A stretch of DNA of 64,000 nt from GCA-003244245 sp963822695 (GCA_963822695.1 CAWGJH010000010.1:67799-131798), one strand, 5' to 3'. Shown: positions 50,576 through 60,334, numbered from the stretch's first letter. The notes: a model not told the origin generated them from the sequence alone. Numbers and translations: made by a program.

Positions 50576-51292
50576 TCAGCGGATGACCCCCGCACGCATC
50601 GCGAGGGCGACCATCTGCGCTCGGTCACCGGTGCCGAGCTTGCGCCCAATCCGGGAGAGGTGGCTCTTGACGGTGAGCGCGGACAGGCTCAACGCCTCGC
50701 CGATCTCCTTGTTGGACTGGCCGTCGGCGACCAGTTGCAGCACTTCCACCTCCCTGGCGGACAGCTCTCGCGGCGTGTTGTCGGTGCCCGCCACCCGGGT
50801 GCCGGACGCCAGGATCGGCGCCACCGACGGGTCGGCGTATACCCCGCCCTCAAGCACTCGGCGCACGCCGTCGGTGACCACCGAGGGGGACGCCGATTTG
50901 AGCAGGTACGCCTGCGCGCCGGTCTGGAATGCCGTGCGCACGGCGTGCGGGTCGTCTGATGAGGCCAGCACCACGATGCGGGTCCAGCCCCATCCGCGCA
51001 GCTCGCCGATCAGGTCCAGCCCGCTACCGTCGGGCAGGGTCAGATCGAGTATCGCCAAATCGCACGGGCCCGAGGCCAGGGCGCGTGTCCTGGCCTCGGC
51101 TACCGATGCGGCTTCGTGCACAGTGACGGCTCCCATTGTCACCAGACGTGAGGCGATGGCCTCACGCAGTAACGGATGGTCGTCGACCACCAGCACCGTA
51201 AACAGTTCCTCCCGCGGATGCGGGACTAATGACGCCGGCATGGCACCGGATGGCGCCGACCTGACGGCCGCGCCGTATCCGACAGCAGCCAC
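50576..51292 (-). CDS. NarL/LuxR-family response regulator
   Basis: 238 residues from GTG 51292, chosen for AGGGAGG seven bases upstream; ATG 51241 is an alternative. Receiver: LFTVLVVDDHPLLREAIASR, CDLAILDLTLPDGSGLDLIG (phospho-Asp), TGAQAYLLKSASP (Lys). HTH: LSAREVEVLQLVADGQSNKE then IGEALSLSALTVKSHLSRIG. No kinase is adjacent. The gene sits between rnd and DUF3000 as in relatives of this group. Confidence 0.92.
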   Translation of the reverse strand: MAAVGYGAAVRSAPSGAMPASLVPHPREELFTVLVVDDHPLLREAIASRLVTMGAVTVHEAASVAEARTRALASGPCDLAILDLTLPDGSGLDLIGELRGWGWTRIVVLASSDDPHAVRTAFQTGAQAYLLKSASPSVVTDGVRRVLEGGVYADPSVAPILASGTRVAGTDNTPRELSAREVEVLQLVADGQSNKEIGEALSLSALTVKSHLSRIGRKLGTGDRAQMVALAMRAGVIR

Positions 51293-51589
51293 GTAGCTAC
51301 CTCCCTGGAGTCGGTCGTGCCCCCGACCGCACCGGGACCCCGTTCCGAGTAACCGCGCCGTCACTCGAGCCGAGGATGGTGTCGTACGGGGCAGACTAGC
51401 TGTCCAAGCGGCCTCACGGGGGCTCTGCGTGAACCTTCTTGCCGATCTGCCCGCAAAGCCGCCATCGGCGGTCGCCCGATCAGGCGAGCCTTGACAAGAC
51501 GAGGTAACGCCAGTGCCATGCTGGACGATTCACCCTAATTAACGCAATAACGGCAGGTCGTTGCGGGGAGACAGGCACGGCAGATGTGA

Positions 51590-52150
51590 TCAACCGAGCC
51601 GCTTGCCGAGGGTCACCACTCCGACGGGGGGGAGCCCGGCGGCTGCCGCCACCAGCTCACAGAAAGCCTCGGCATGCGCCATCAGACTGCCGCCAACCGG
51701 GGTCCACGATGCCCGCAGCTCGATGTCGTTGGCCCGCTCAGGCCCCGCGATAGCGCCGAACCGGGCTGAGGAGGTCTGGGTGACGGTGCCCCCGAGGGCG
51801 GTGTGCTCGGCGCCTGAGCTGCCCAGCGCGTCGGCAAGCCAGGACCAGCTCACCGCTGGGAGCAGCGGGTCCCCAGCCAACTCAACGTCCAGCTCGGCAC
51901 GGACGAAGCCGACCAGCCGCAGGGTGCCTTTCCAGCCGTCCTGGCCCGCCGGGTCGTGCAGGAGCACAAGCCGACCGGTTGCCGACGCGTGGATGGCGCC
52001 GGGAAGCTCAAGACCCCAGGCGGATGCCCATGGCGCGAGCCGGCGCGGCGCCGGGATCGGCTCGAACCGCATCTCGGGTCGAGGCCGCACCGCGCTGAGC
52101 GAGGCCACTGCGTTGCGGAAGATCTCCGGGGCATCCGCCAGATCGGGCAC
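51590..52150 (-). CDS. DUF3000 protein
   Basis: 186 residues from GTG 52150: DAPEIFRNAVASLSAVRPRP, EMRFEPIPAPRRLAPWASAW, TGRLVLLHDPAGQDGWKGTL, RLVGFVRAELDVELAGDPLL, and SWTPVGGSLMAHAEAFCELV at the end. Actinobacterial family of unknown role, next to hemE and rnd as in Rv2680. Divergent from hemE, which starts 119 bp away. Confidence 0.9.
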   Translation of the reverse strand: MPDLADAPEIFRNAVASLSAVRPRPEMRFEPIPAPRRLAPWASAWGLELPGAIHASATGRLVLLHDPAGQDGWKGTLRLVGFVRAELDVELAGDPLLPAVSWSWLADALGSSGAEHTALGGTVTQTSSARFGAIAGPERANDIELRASWTPVGGSLMAHAEAFCELVAAAAGLPPVGVVTLGKRLG

Positions 52151-52268
52151 ACCACGAACTGTAGGAGGATCATCGCCGCCAGTCTCGCCGAAACGCCGCT
52201 GCCCAGGGCGTTGGAAAGTGGGGCGGTTACCCGACCGGGGGCCAATCCGTGCGACGATAGCGGCTGAG

Positions 52269-53339
52269 ATGACCAAGAGCACCGCACCGGCCACCGCCCG
52301 CCGGCTGCTTCCCGACGCCCCGCTGCTGGTCGCCGCCCGGGGTGAGCGCCCGACTCGTCTGCCGGTGTGGTTCATGAGGCAGGCTGGGCGGTCGCTGCCC
52401 GAGTATCGCGCGCTGCGCGCTGGCCAGCCGATGCTGCAGGCGTGCATGACTCCTGAGTTGGCGTGCGAAATCTCGCTGCAGCCCGTACGCCGGCACGGGG
52501 TGGACGCCGCGATCCTGTTCAGTGACATTATGGTGCCGCTGCACGCGGCGGGAGTTGGGTTGGACATCGTGCCGGGCACCGGTCCGGTGGTGGACAACCC
52601 GGTGCGGAGTGCCTCCGACGTCATGGCGTTGCCGGTACTGGAGCCCGATGCGGTCGAGCCGGTTGCCGCCGCGGTGCGGCTGCTGGTCGCCGAGCTGGGT
52701 CAGACCCCGCTGATCGGCTTCGCCGGGGCTCCATTCACCCTTGCGTCCTACCTTGTCGAGGGCGGGCCGAGCCGGCACCACGAGCGCACCAAGGCGCTCA
52801 TGCACTCCGAGCCCGATGTCTGGCACGCGCTGCTGGACCGGCTCGCCGAACTCACCCTGACCTTCCTTGGGGTGCAGGCAGCCGCTGGGGTGGACGCGGT
52901 TCAGCTGTTCGATTCCTGGGCGGGCGCGCTGTCGGAACGGGAGTACCGGCAGTTCGTGCTCCCGCACTCGGCGCGGGTGCTGGCGGGCCTGGCCAGCACC
53001 GGCTTGCCGCGGATCCACTTCGGGGTGGGCACCGGGGAACTGCTCGGCGCGATGGCCCAAGCCGGCGCGGACGTCCTTGGAGTGGACTGGCGGACCCCCC
53101 TGGACGTCGCTGCGCAGCGAGTGCGGGCCGCCCGACCGCACGGACCGATCGTGCTCCAGGGCAACCTCGACCCGGCAGTCTTGCTGGCGGGTCGGCCGGC
53201 CGTCGAGCGAGAGGTGCTCCGGGTGATCGCTGAAGGTGTCGCAGCCGACGCCCACGTGCTCAATCTCGGTCACGGCGTTCTGCCAGAAACCGACCCGGAC
53301 ATGCTGACCCGCGTCGTGGAGCTGGCGCACTCGCGGTGA
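52269..53339 (+). CDS. hemE: Uroporphyrinogen III decarboxylase
   Basis: Converts uroporphyrinogen III to coproporphyrinogen III. 356 residues from ATG 52269; the open frame upstream is antisense to DUF3000. Motifs: LPVWFMRQAGRSLPEYRALR (R-Q-A-G-R binding loop), ACEISLQPVRRHGVDAAILF, FSDIMVPLHAAGVG, LIGFAGAPFTLASYLVEGGP and HVLNLGHGVLPETDPDMLTR. Its stop overlaps the hemG start (GTGA). It leads the heme operon hemE-hemG-hemQ. Confidence 0.97.
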   Translation: MTKSTAPATARRLLPDAPLLVAARGERPTRLPVWFMRQAGRSLPEYRALRAGQPMLQACMTPELACEISLQPVRRHGVDAAILFSDIMVPLHAAGVGLDIVPGTGPVVDNPVRSASDVMALPVLEPDAVEPVAAAVRLLVAELGQTPLIGFAGAPFTLASYLVEGGPSRHHERTKALMHSEPDVWHALLDRLAELTLTFLGVQAAAGVDAVQLFDSWAGALSEREYRQFVLPHSARVLAGLASTGLPRIHFGVGTGELLGAMAQAGADVLGVDWRTPLDVAAQRVRAARPHGPIVLQGNLDPAVLLAGRPAVEREVLRVIAEGVAADAHVLNLGHGVLPETDPDMLTRVVELAHSR

Positions 53340-54829
53340 GCAGCATCCCCCCTGCGCGGGTCGTCCCTTCCCAGGTCGTCGCGTGCCGCGTGGCTGTGGT
53401 CGGTGGGGGGATCTCCGGGTTGGCTGCGGCGTACCGGTTGCGCACGCTACTCGACCCAGCCGCCGAGATCGTGCTCATCGAGGGTTCGCGGCGGCTCGGC
53501 GGGGCGCTGCGAACCCTCGAGCTGGGCGGCGTGGCGCTTGATATGGGCGCGGAGGCTTTTCTGATGCGCCGGCCCGAGGTGGTCGGGCTGGTCGAGGAAC
53601 TGGGTCTGGGTGGGCAGCTGACGCACCCCACTCCGGCAGCCCCCACCGTGCGGGCCGGTGGCCGCACCCTGCCGCTGCCCACTCGCACCATGCTGGGCCT
53701 GCCCGGCGCGGCTGCCGACGTCGCCGGCCTGCTGTCCGCGCGGGGGGTGGCGCGGGTGGCCGCGGAACCCACGATGCCGCTGTGCTGGGAGCCCGGGCAG
53801 GACGCCGCGGTCGGGATGCTGCTGCGCGAGCGGGCTGGTGACGAGCTGGTCAACCGGCTGGTCGACCCATTGCTGGGCGGGGTGTACGCCGGGCGCGCCG
53901 ACTCGCTGGGGTTGCGTGCGACGCTGCCTGCGGTGGCGACCGCGCTGGACCGTGGCGCTGGGTCGCTGCTCGCCGCGGCCAGTGCCGCGCTGTTGCCCGG
54001 GCAGCCGAGCGGCCGGCTCCCTCCCGGCGGCCCGTCTCCGGTGTTCGGCACCCTGCGTGGCGGGCTCAGTGTTCTGGTGCACGCCCTGGTGGCCGCCGCG
54101 GCGCTGCGTCCGATGCTCGGGTTACCGGTGCGCGGGCTGGCCCGCACTCTCGGCGGCTGGCGGCTGGCGCTGGGCGGCGCTGGGCAGGCTCCGCACGTCG
54201 ATGCTGACGCTGTGCTGCTGGCCGTTCCGGCGCCGGCGTTGCGGCGGCTGCTGGCTGATCCGTTGCCCGCTGCCTCGGCTGCCGCAGGTCGGGTCGAGGT
54301 TGCCTCCTGCGCGGTGGTGGGACTCGCGCTGCCGTTGGCCGCCGCGCAGGCCCTGCCGGAGGCATCGGGCGTGCTGGTGGCCGCCGCCGAGCCCCTCTCG
54401 GTCAAGGCGTTCACCTTCTCCGGACGCAAGTGGGCGCACGCTCGCTCCGAGCAGGTGCTGCTGGTCCGGGCCTCGCTGGGCCGCCATGGGGAAACCCGGG
54501 TGCTGCACCGTGACGATGCGGAACTCCTCGACGCGGTACGCGCCGATCTCGCCGCGCTCACCGGGATCACCGCCATGCCGGTGGCCACCGAGGTGGTCCG
54601 CTGGGGCGGCGGGCTGCCGCAGTACGCGCCTGGGCACCTCGACGCCGTCGCTGCCCTTGAGCGGGACGTGACCGGGTCAGCCGGCCTCGCGGTTGCCGGC
54701 GCCACCCTGCACGGAATTGGCGTGCCCGCCTGCATCGCGACCGCCGACGCCGCCGCCCGCCGCATCGCTGGATACTTGACCGGGCTCACCGCACCCGCCG
54801 CGGCGCACGGTGGCACCATGGAGTCATGA
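53336..54829 (+). CDS. hemG: Coproporphyrinogen III oxidase (HemY/CgoX; formerly protoporphyrinogen oxidase)
   Basis: 497 residues from GTG 53336. FAD-binding ACRVAVVGGGISGLAAAYRL near residue 20, LIEGSRRLGGALRTLELGGV, the substrate region LVDPLLGGVYAGRADSLGLR and the C-terminal FAD loop GLAVAGATLHGIGVPACIAT. In actinobacteria this enzyme oxidises coproporphyrinogen III to coproporphyrin III in the coproporphyrin-dependent route, which fits the hemQ gene directly after it. Overlaps hemQ by ATGA. Confidence 0.94.
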   Translation: MSSIPPARVVPSQVVACRVAVVGGGISGLAAAYRLRTLLDPAAEIVLIEGSRRLGGALRTLELGGVALDMGAEAFLMRRPEVVGLVEELGLGGQLTHPTPAAPTVRAGGRTLPLPTRTMLGLPGAAADVAGLLSARGVARVAAEPTMPLCWEPGQDAAVGMLLRERAGDELVNRLVDPLLGGVYAGRADSLGLRATLPAVATALDRGAGSLLAAASAALLPGQPSGRLPPGGPSPVFGTLRGGLSVLVHALVAAAALRPMLGLPVRGLARTLGGWRLALGGAGQAPHVDADAVLLAVPAPALRRLLADPLPAASAAAGRVEVASCAVVGLALPLAAAQALPEASGVLVAAAEPLSVKAFTFSGRKWAHARSEQVLLVRASLGRHGETRVLHRDDAELLDAVRADLAALTGITAMPVATEVVRWGGGLPQYAPGHLDAVAALERDVTGSAGLAVAGATLHGIGVPACIATADAAARRIAGYLTGLTAPAAAHGGTMES

Positions 54830-55521
54830 CCCGCCGGGACTACGCCGCGCTGAACTCCACCATCCGCTACACCATGTGGTCGGTCTTCCGGGTCGAGCCA
54901 GGGCGGCTGCCCGCCGACCGCGCTGAGCCTGCTGGCGAAGCACAGCACTACCTCGAGGCACTGGAGGGCAAGGGCGTGGTGGTGCGCGGAGTCTACGACC
55001 TCGCTGGCCTGCGCGCCGACGCGGACTGGATGATCTGGTGGCACGCTGAGGAGATCGAGGCGCTGCAGGCCGGGTACGCCGACCTGCGCCGCGCCACCGC
55101 ACTGGGCCGGGCCAGCCTGCCGGTGTGGTCGACGGTGGCGTTGCACCGCCCCGCGGAGTTCAACAAGAGCCACGTGCCGGCGTTCCTGGCTGGTGAGGAG
55201 CCTAGGCGGTATGTCTGCGTCTACCCGTTCGTGCGTTCCTACGAGTGGTACCTGCTGCCTGACGAGCAGCGCCGCGAGCTGCTCGCGGAGCACGGCAGGC
55301 AGGCGCGCGACTATCCCGACGTGCGGGCCAACACGGTTGCCTCGTTCGCGCTGGGCGACTACGAGTGGATCCTCGCGTTCGAGGCCGACGAGCTGCATCG
55401 CATTGTCAACCTGATGCGCGCGTTGCGGGCCAGCCGGGCCCGGCGGCACGTCCGCAAGGAGGTGCCGTTCTTCACCGGTCCCCGGGTCCCCGTCGCCGAG
55501 TTGGTAGCTGGGCTGCCTTAG
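54826..55521 (+). CDS. hemQ: Coproheme decarboxylase (chlorite dismutase-like HemQ/ChdC)
   Basis: 231 residues. Makes heme b by oxidative decarboxylation of iron-coproporphyrin. Family motifs: NSTIRYTMWSVFRVEPGRLP, ADWMIWWHAEEIEALQAGYA, RRYVCVYPFVRSYEWYLLPD (with the catalytic Tyr region), ELLAEHGRQARDYPDVRANT, LGDYEWILAFEADELHRIVN. Third gene of the heme operon with overlapping starts and stops. The ferrochelatase step is encoded elsewhere. Confidence 0.96.
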   Translation: MTRRDYAALNSTIRYTMWSVFRVEPGRLPADRAEPAGEAQHYLEALEGKGVVVRGVYDLAGLRADADWMIWWHAEEIEALQAGYADLRRATALGRASLPVWSTVALHRPAEFNKSHVPAFLAGEEPRRYVCVYPFVRSYEWYLLPDEQRRELLAEHGRQARDYPDVRANTVASFALGDYEWILAFEADELHRIVNLMRALRASRARRHVRKEVPFFTGPRVPVAELVAGLP

Positions 55522-55531
55522 CTGGGTCGGT

Positions 55532-55969
55532 TTAACTGGTGGGTTGAGTCTCGTCGGGCACCAGCCGCAGCGAGATCGAGTTGATGCAGTAGCGCTGATC
55601 GGTGGGAGTCTCGTAACCCTCACCCTCGAAGACGTGCCCGAGATGGCTATGGCAGGTGGCGCAGAGCACCTCGACGCGCTTGGAGAACAGGCTGCGGTCC
55701 TCGCGCAGCAGCACCGCGTCACCAGCCAGCGGGGTGAAGAACGATGGCCACCCACAGTGCGACTCGAACTTGTGGTCGCTGCGGAACAGCTCCGCTCCGC
55801 AGGCCCGGCACTCGTACACCCCGCTGGTCTTGGTGTGTTCGTATTCGCCGGTCCCCGGAGGTTCGGTGGCTGCCCTGCGCAACACGGCGTACTCCTGCGG
55901 GGTGAGCTGCCCGCGCCACTGGGCGTCGGACTTGACGACCTTGGGCGTCACGCCCTTAACCGGTTCCAT
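55532..55969 (-). CDS. msrB: Peptide methionine (R)-S-oxide reductase
   Basis: 145 residues from ATG 55969 (GTG 55978 possible). Reduces methionine-R-sulfoxide in damaged proteins. Motifs: YAVLRRAATEPPGTGEYEHT, GVYECRACGAELF and EVLCATCHSHLGHVFEGEGY (four zinc cysteines), HCGWPSFF, and QRYCINSISLRL with the catalytic Cys. Convergent with hemQ, 10 bp between stops. Confidence 0.96.
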   Translation of the reverse strand: MEPVKGVTPKVVKSDAQWRGQLTPQEYAVLRRAATEPPGTGEYEHTKTSGVYECRACGAELFRSDHKFESHCGWPSFFTPLAGDAVLLREDRSLFSKRVEVLCATCHSHLGHVFEGEGYETPTDQRYCINSISLRLVPDETQPTS

Positions 55970-56115
55970 GGTTACCACGCTACGCGGACGGTGTCTGTGG
56001 GCGGTGTCTAGGGAATTTCTTGGATAGTCCACGTGAGTGTGGGACGAATCCGGTAGGTGTGCCGTAAGATCAGTGATGAGACGTCCGGGCAGAGCTAGAG
56101 CTGGCGGGAGGCATC

Positions 56116-56271
56116 GTGATCGTTCTTGGCATCATCCTCTTGGTGGTGGGGTACCTGCTCGGGATCCAGATTCTGTGGACTCTCGGGATTATACTGGTGG
56201 TCGTCGGGGTGATCCTCGTGCTGCTCGGATCGGTCGGACACCCCATTGGCGGCCGACGGCACTATTGGTGA
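56116..56271 (+). CDS. DUF6131-type small membrane protein
   Basis: 51 residues from GTG 56116 with GGGAGG five bases before it. Nearly all hydrophobic: VIVLGIILLVVGYLLGIQIL then WTLGIILVVVGVILVLLGSV, ending GHPIGGRRHYW. Two helices with a tight turn. Widespread in actinobacteria; role unknown. Confidence 0.85.
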   Translation: MIVLGIILLVVGYLLGIQILWTLGIILVVVGVILVLLGSVGHPIGGRRHYW

Positions 56272-56332
56272 CGCTCGGCGTTCACTCCCGTGTTTGCTGA
56301 GGCTATGCGCCGTATCCACAACGGCTAATCGG

Positions 56333-58624
56333 TCAGCGCGTTGTTTGACGTTCCGTGATTCGGCCGAACCTGCGCAATCTCAGGCTGTTCGACACGACAA
56401 ACAGCGAGGACAACGTCATGGTGCCACCGGCGATCAGTGGGTTGAGCAGGCCTAAGGCCGCTAGCGGCAGCGCGGCGATGTTGTAGCTGAACGCCCAGGC
56501 GAGGTTACTGTGAATGGTGCGCAGGGTGCTCCGGGCGAGCTTGATCGCGCTGGGTACCACGGTCAGGTCACTGCGCATCAGGATCAGATCGGCGGCGTCG
56601 AGCGCGACGTCGGTGCCGGAGACGACCGCCAAGCCGAGGTTGGCGCGGGCCAGCGCGGGTGCGTCGTTGACGCCGTCCCCGACCATGGCCACTGAACGTC
56701 CTTGCGCCTGCAGCGCCTCGATCACGGCGGCTTTGTCGTGCGGCAGCACCTCAGCGATGACCTCATCGATGCCGACCTGCGCGGCCACCGCCCGGGCGGT
56801 GGCCGCGTTGTCGCCGGTGAGCAGGACCGTACGCAGGCCGAGCCGGAGCAGTTCGGCGACCGCCGCAGCCGCGCTGGGCCGCACCGTGTCGGTCAGCGCG
56901 AAGGCGCCTTCCACGACACCGTCTGCGGCTACGACCACGGTCGTGCAGCCCCGCTGTTCCCAGCGGACCCGCTGCTCCTCCAGCGCGGTCGGTACCGGGA
57001 TGTCGCGCGCAGCCAGCAGCCGCGCCGATCCCACCAGCACTTCCTGGCCGTCGACCAGGCCCCGGGCCCCGAGACCGGACAGGCTGGTGAAATCCGCTAC
57101 CGGAGGGATCTCACCCAGCCCGGCCCGGGCCAGCGCGCTGATCGCCGCGGCAACAGCATGCTCGGAGGCGTCTTCCACGGCGCTGGCGTGGCGCAGCAGC
57201 GTGTCCAGCTCGGTCCCATTAACTAGGGCAACGTTGACCACCGCCATCCGGCCGGTGGTGATGGTTCCCGTCTTGTCCCACACCACCGTGTCGATGACCC
57301 TGGCCGACTCCAACGCCTGGTGACCCTTGATGAAGATGCCCAGTTCCGCTCCGCGCCCGGAGGCCACCATGAGGGCCGTCGGCGTGGCCAGACCCAGCGC
57401 GCACGGACAGGCGATGATCAGTACTGCCAGCGCCGAACTGAACGCGTGCTCGACCGACCCGCTGATGACCAGCCATCCGAGGAAGGTCAGGACCGCCAAG
57501 GCGAGCACGACCGGAACGAAGACCCCGCAGATTCGGTCCGCGAGCCGCTGGACGCTGGCCTTGTTGTTCTGCGCCTGCTCGACCAGCCGCACCAACTGAG
57601 CCAACTGAGTGTCTTGGCCCACTGTGGTGGCGCGGATGACAAGCCGGCCGCTGCGGGCGATGGTGCCGCCGATGACCGGGTTGCCCTCGGACACCTCGAT
57701 GGGTGCCGATTCTCCGGTCATCGCGCTGCTGTCCACGCCGCTGTGACCCAGCACCACTTCGCCGTCGGTCGCGATGGTCTCGCCAGGGCGAACCACGAAG
57801 TGATCGCCTAGGCGCAGTTGCGCGACCGGGATGCGGTCCTCCTGCCCGTCGCGCAGCACGGACACGTCCCGCGCACCGATCGTGGCCAACCCGTTCAGCG
57901 CACCGCCGGCCCGCCGCTTGGCCCGCGCCTCAAACAACCGCCCACCGAGCAGGAAGATCGTCACTCCGACGGCCACGTCGAGGTAGATGGAGCCAGCGGG
58001 CCGGAAGATCAGTCCCCAGCCAGTGCCGGCCCGTTGTCCCGTGCCGTTGTCCACGAACCTGTTGTTGAAGAACATCGTGTAGACCGACCAGCAGCTGGCC
58101 GCGGTGATCCCTAACGACACCAGAGTGTCCATCGAGGTCGAACCATGCCTCGCGGCGACGACGGCCTTGCGGTGAAAAGGCCAGGCACACCACGTCACCA
58201 CCGGCACGGTCATCGCCAGCAGCACCCATTGCCAGCCGGTGAACCGCGACGAGGGCAGGAACACCACCGTCATGGACAGATCCCCCAGCGGCACCCCGAG
58301 TAGCAGCGCCACCACCAGCCGACGCAGCAGGTACCGAACCGGGGCATCGGTCAGGTCGTCCTGCGCTGGCTGATCGGGCTCGATCGGCGCGGCGCGATAG
58401 CCGGCGCGCTCCACCTGCGCGATCAGCTCCGCGATCCCTACCTCAGCGGAGGTCGCCACGCTGGCTTTCTCCGTCGCGTAGTTCACGCTGGCGCGCACGC
58501 CGTCCAGCTTGTTGAGTGTGCGCTCCACGCGTGCCGCGCATGCCGCGCACGTCATACCCCCGATGGACAACTCGATCGACCGCGCGGCGGACGACGTCTG
58601 ATCGAGCGACGAGGTCAACGGCAT
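56333..58624 (-). CDS. Copper-translocating P1B-type ATPase
   Basis: 763 residues from ATG 58624. N-terminal HMA domain with C26-A-A-C29 (IGGMTCAACAARVERTLNKL). Eight membrane helices; actuator motif SSAMTGESAPI; helix six CPC in AVLIIACPCALGLATPTALM; phosphorylation site DTVVWDKTGTITTGRMAVVN; nucleotide domain with the HP motif in EDASEHAVAAAI; hinge VAMVGDGVNDAPALARANLG; and helix-eight residues in LAWAFSYNIAALPLAALGLL. Exports Cu(I) from the cytosol. No CsoR or CopZ gene is adjacent. Confidence 0.95.
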   Translation of the reverse strand: MPLTSSLDQTSSAARSIELSIGGMTCAACAARVERTLNKLDGVRASVNYATEKASVATSAEVGIAELIAQVERAGYRAAPIEPDQPAQDDLTDAPVRYLLRRLVVALLLGVPLGDLSMTVVFLPSSRFTGWQWVLLAMTVPVVTWCAWPFHRKAVVAARHGSTSMDTLVSLGITAASCWSVYTMFFNNRFVDNGTGQRAGTGWGLIFRPAGSIYLDVAVGVTIFLLGGRLFEARAKRRAGGALNGLATIGARDVSVLRDGQEDRIPVAQLRLGDHFVVRPGETIATDGEVVLGHSGVDSSAMTGESAPIEVSEGNPVIGGTIARSGRLVIRATTVGQDTQLAQLVRLVEQAQNNKASVQRLADRICGVFVPVVLALAVLTFLGWLVISGSVEHAFSSALAVLIIACPCALGLATPTALMVASGRGAELGIFIKGHQALESARVIDTVVWDKTGTITTGRMAVVNVALVNGTELDTLLRHASAVEDASEHAVAAAISALARAGLGEIPPVADFTSLSGLGARGLVDGQEVLVGSARLLAARDIPVPTALEEQRVRWEQRGCTTVVVAADGVVEGAFALTDTVRPSAAAAVAELLRLGLRTVLLTGDNAATARAVAAQVGIDEVIAEVLPHDKAAVIEALQAQGRSVAMVGDGVNDAPALARANLGLAVVSGTDVALDAADLILMRSDLTVVPSAIKLARSTLRTIHSNLAWAFSYNIAALPLAALGLLNPLIAGGTMTLSSLFVVSNSLRLRRFGRITERQTTR

Positions 58625-58683
58625 GACCTGGAGCTCGCCTCCTCGCGAACAGCTATGAGCGGACCCATTGACGGTGGACCCAT

Positions 58684-60258
58684 TTACGGTGGGCACAGTG
58701 TGCCTTGCCGTGGTATCGAGGCATCCATCAGGAAGCGGGTGACCAGGTCGACGATGCAGGGGCTGCGAGGTAGCGCACCATGCGCCTGGCCCTGCCAGCT
58801 CACCAGCGTTCCTGAGGGCAGCGACTGCGCGGTGCGCCTGGCTCCTTCGGCGGGGGTCACCGGGTCGCCGGTGGTGGCCACCACAAGCATCGGCGGCAGC
58901 GCCCGTTCCAGCGATCCTCCCGGTGGCGGTGAGGGCACTGGCCACGCGCTGCACCACAGCAGTCGCGCCGCGAACAGCGGCCCGAACAGCGTGGACCGTT
59001 GCTGCCACTGGTGCGCCAGCTGCTGGGCACGCTCGGGTGGCACTCGAGTCGGGGTGTCGTTGCAGTGGGTTGCCAGGGCAGGGTCGAAGCGTGCCGGCAG
59101 CCCGCGGTCTCTGGCCAGTACTGGCGATACGAGCGCGGCCAGCGCGGCCCCGTCCCCGTCGCGGGCGGCCGCCAGCGCGTGCGACAGCTGGGGCCAGCGC
59201 TGGGGGTCGCCGATCGTCTCGAGCACCGCTTGGTAGGCGATACCCGCGGTGATCCGCTGCCACCCGACCTGCAGCGGAGCCCGGCGCAGCGCCTCGGCCA
59301 GGGCCACCAGGGCGCCTCGCGGGTCGGATCCCAGCGGGCAGCCTCGGGCCACGCAGTCGGTGGCGAATGCGGTGTAGCCAGCGTCCGCGGCGGCCAGCGT
59401 GGCCTCGGTTGCGCTCACGTCGTCAAGGATCGGATCAACGGTTCCGTCGAGCACTACCCGCCCGACGGAGCTGGGATACCGGCGCAGGAAGTCAGTCACC
59501 GCCCGGGACGCCTCACCGTGCGAGATCAGGTTGAGCACTGGGGCGTTCAGGGCCACCCGGAGCTGCTCGAGGTCGTCGGCGGTGCCTGTGGAGCTGATCG
59601 TGGTGAGCACCTCGCCGAGGTCTTGTGCACAGGTCTGGATCGCGGCGCGGGTGGTGTCGAGCAGCGAATCCAGCGCTCCGGCCTGGTCGGTGCCGGGATC
59701 GGCGCCGACGATCTGATTCCGGGTGGTCTTCGGTATGCAGTTCAGCGGTTCGCTGGGTCCGGTGCCACGGCGGCCCAGCCCGATCACGGTGAAACGGTCC
59801 AGGAGGACGGGCGGCAGCTGCTGTGCCAGCCGGGCGGCCCGGACCGTTCCGGGCTCCCCGGACGCCTCGCCGAGCACCACAAGCGGGGCTGGACCGTCGC
59901 CGACCCGGCTGAGGTCCAGCTTGAGGAAATTCCCGAACGCCGGTGTCGCCACCGTGGCGTCGACCCGAAGTTCGGTGCATTCCACCCGTCGTAGGCTTGC
60001 CATGCCGAGCTCAGTGCTGATCGCGCCGGTGCAGTCCCGCCAGGGCAGCGAATGACGGTCGTACTCGCCGGCCGGTGGCAGCGGTAGGCTGCCGGGCGGA
60101 GTCTGCTGAAAGCGTTGCGGTGGCAGGCTGGTGTCCCGCACCGCCACCGCAGGTCGGTTCGAGGGTCCCGCGGTGCAGCCGCCCATGAGCAGTGCCAGCA
60201 GCAGCATCGGTACCCCCAGACACCGCAGGATCCGGTGGCACACACACTCTCCTCGCAC
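58684..60258 (-). CDS. Secreted alpha/beta hydrolase lipoprotein (tripeptidyl-aminopeptidase-like)
   Basis: 524 residues. Lipoprotein signal MLLLALLMGGC with the lipid Cys about residue 28. Hydrolase segments: VVLGEASGEPGTVRAARLAQ, FTVIGLGRRGTGPSEPLNC, then the nucleophile region VLNLISHGEASRAVTDFLRR, where S-x-G is kept but the usual first Gly of G-x-S-x-G is Leu-Ile. Catalytic Asp region VVATTGDPVTPAEGARRTAQ and His in GQAHGAL near the end, typical of the TAP_C domain. Related to Streptomyces Tap/SlpD proteases. Substrate unknown. Confidence 0.85.
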   Translation of the reverse strand: MRGECVCHRILRCLGVPMLLLALLMGGCTAGPSNRPAVAVRDTSLPPQRFQQTPPGSLPLPPAGEYDRHSLPWRDCTGAISTELGMASLRRVECTELRVDATVATPAFGNFLKLDLSRVGDGPAPLVVLGEASGEPGTVRAARLAQQLPPVLLDRFTVIGLGRRGTGPSEPLNCIPKTTRNQIVGADPGTDQAGALDSLLDTTRAAIQTCAQDLGEVLTTISSTGTADDLEQLRVALNAPVLNLISHGEASRAVTDFLRRYPSSVGRVVLDGTVDPILDDVSATEATLAAADAGYTAFATDCVARGCPLGSDPRGALVALAEALRRAPLQVGWQRITAGIAYQAVLETIGDPQRWPQLSHALAAARDGDGAALAALVSPVLARDRGLPARFDPALATHCNDTPTRVPPERAQQLAHQWQQRSTLFGPLFAARLLWCSAWPVPSPPPGGSLERALPPMLVVATTGDPVTPAEGARRTAQSLPSGTLVSWQGQAHGALPRSPCIVDLVTRFLMDASIPRQGTLCPP

Positions 60259-60334
60259 TCACGTCGGGGCGGCGTCGCGATCCTGACATCCCCCCGGTGA
60301 GCCTGCCGTGAGTATGACCCCTACCCACCGTAAG

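Noticed and set aside
51561..52268. Upstream extension of the hemE frame by 236 codons
   Set aside because: Antisense to the DUF3000 gene; the hemE family start fits the ATG at 52269.
53260..55755. An 831-codon open frame on the minus strand
   Set aside because: Antisense to hemG and hemQ, low-complexity Ser/Arg/Pro/Ala sequence without motifs.
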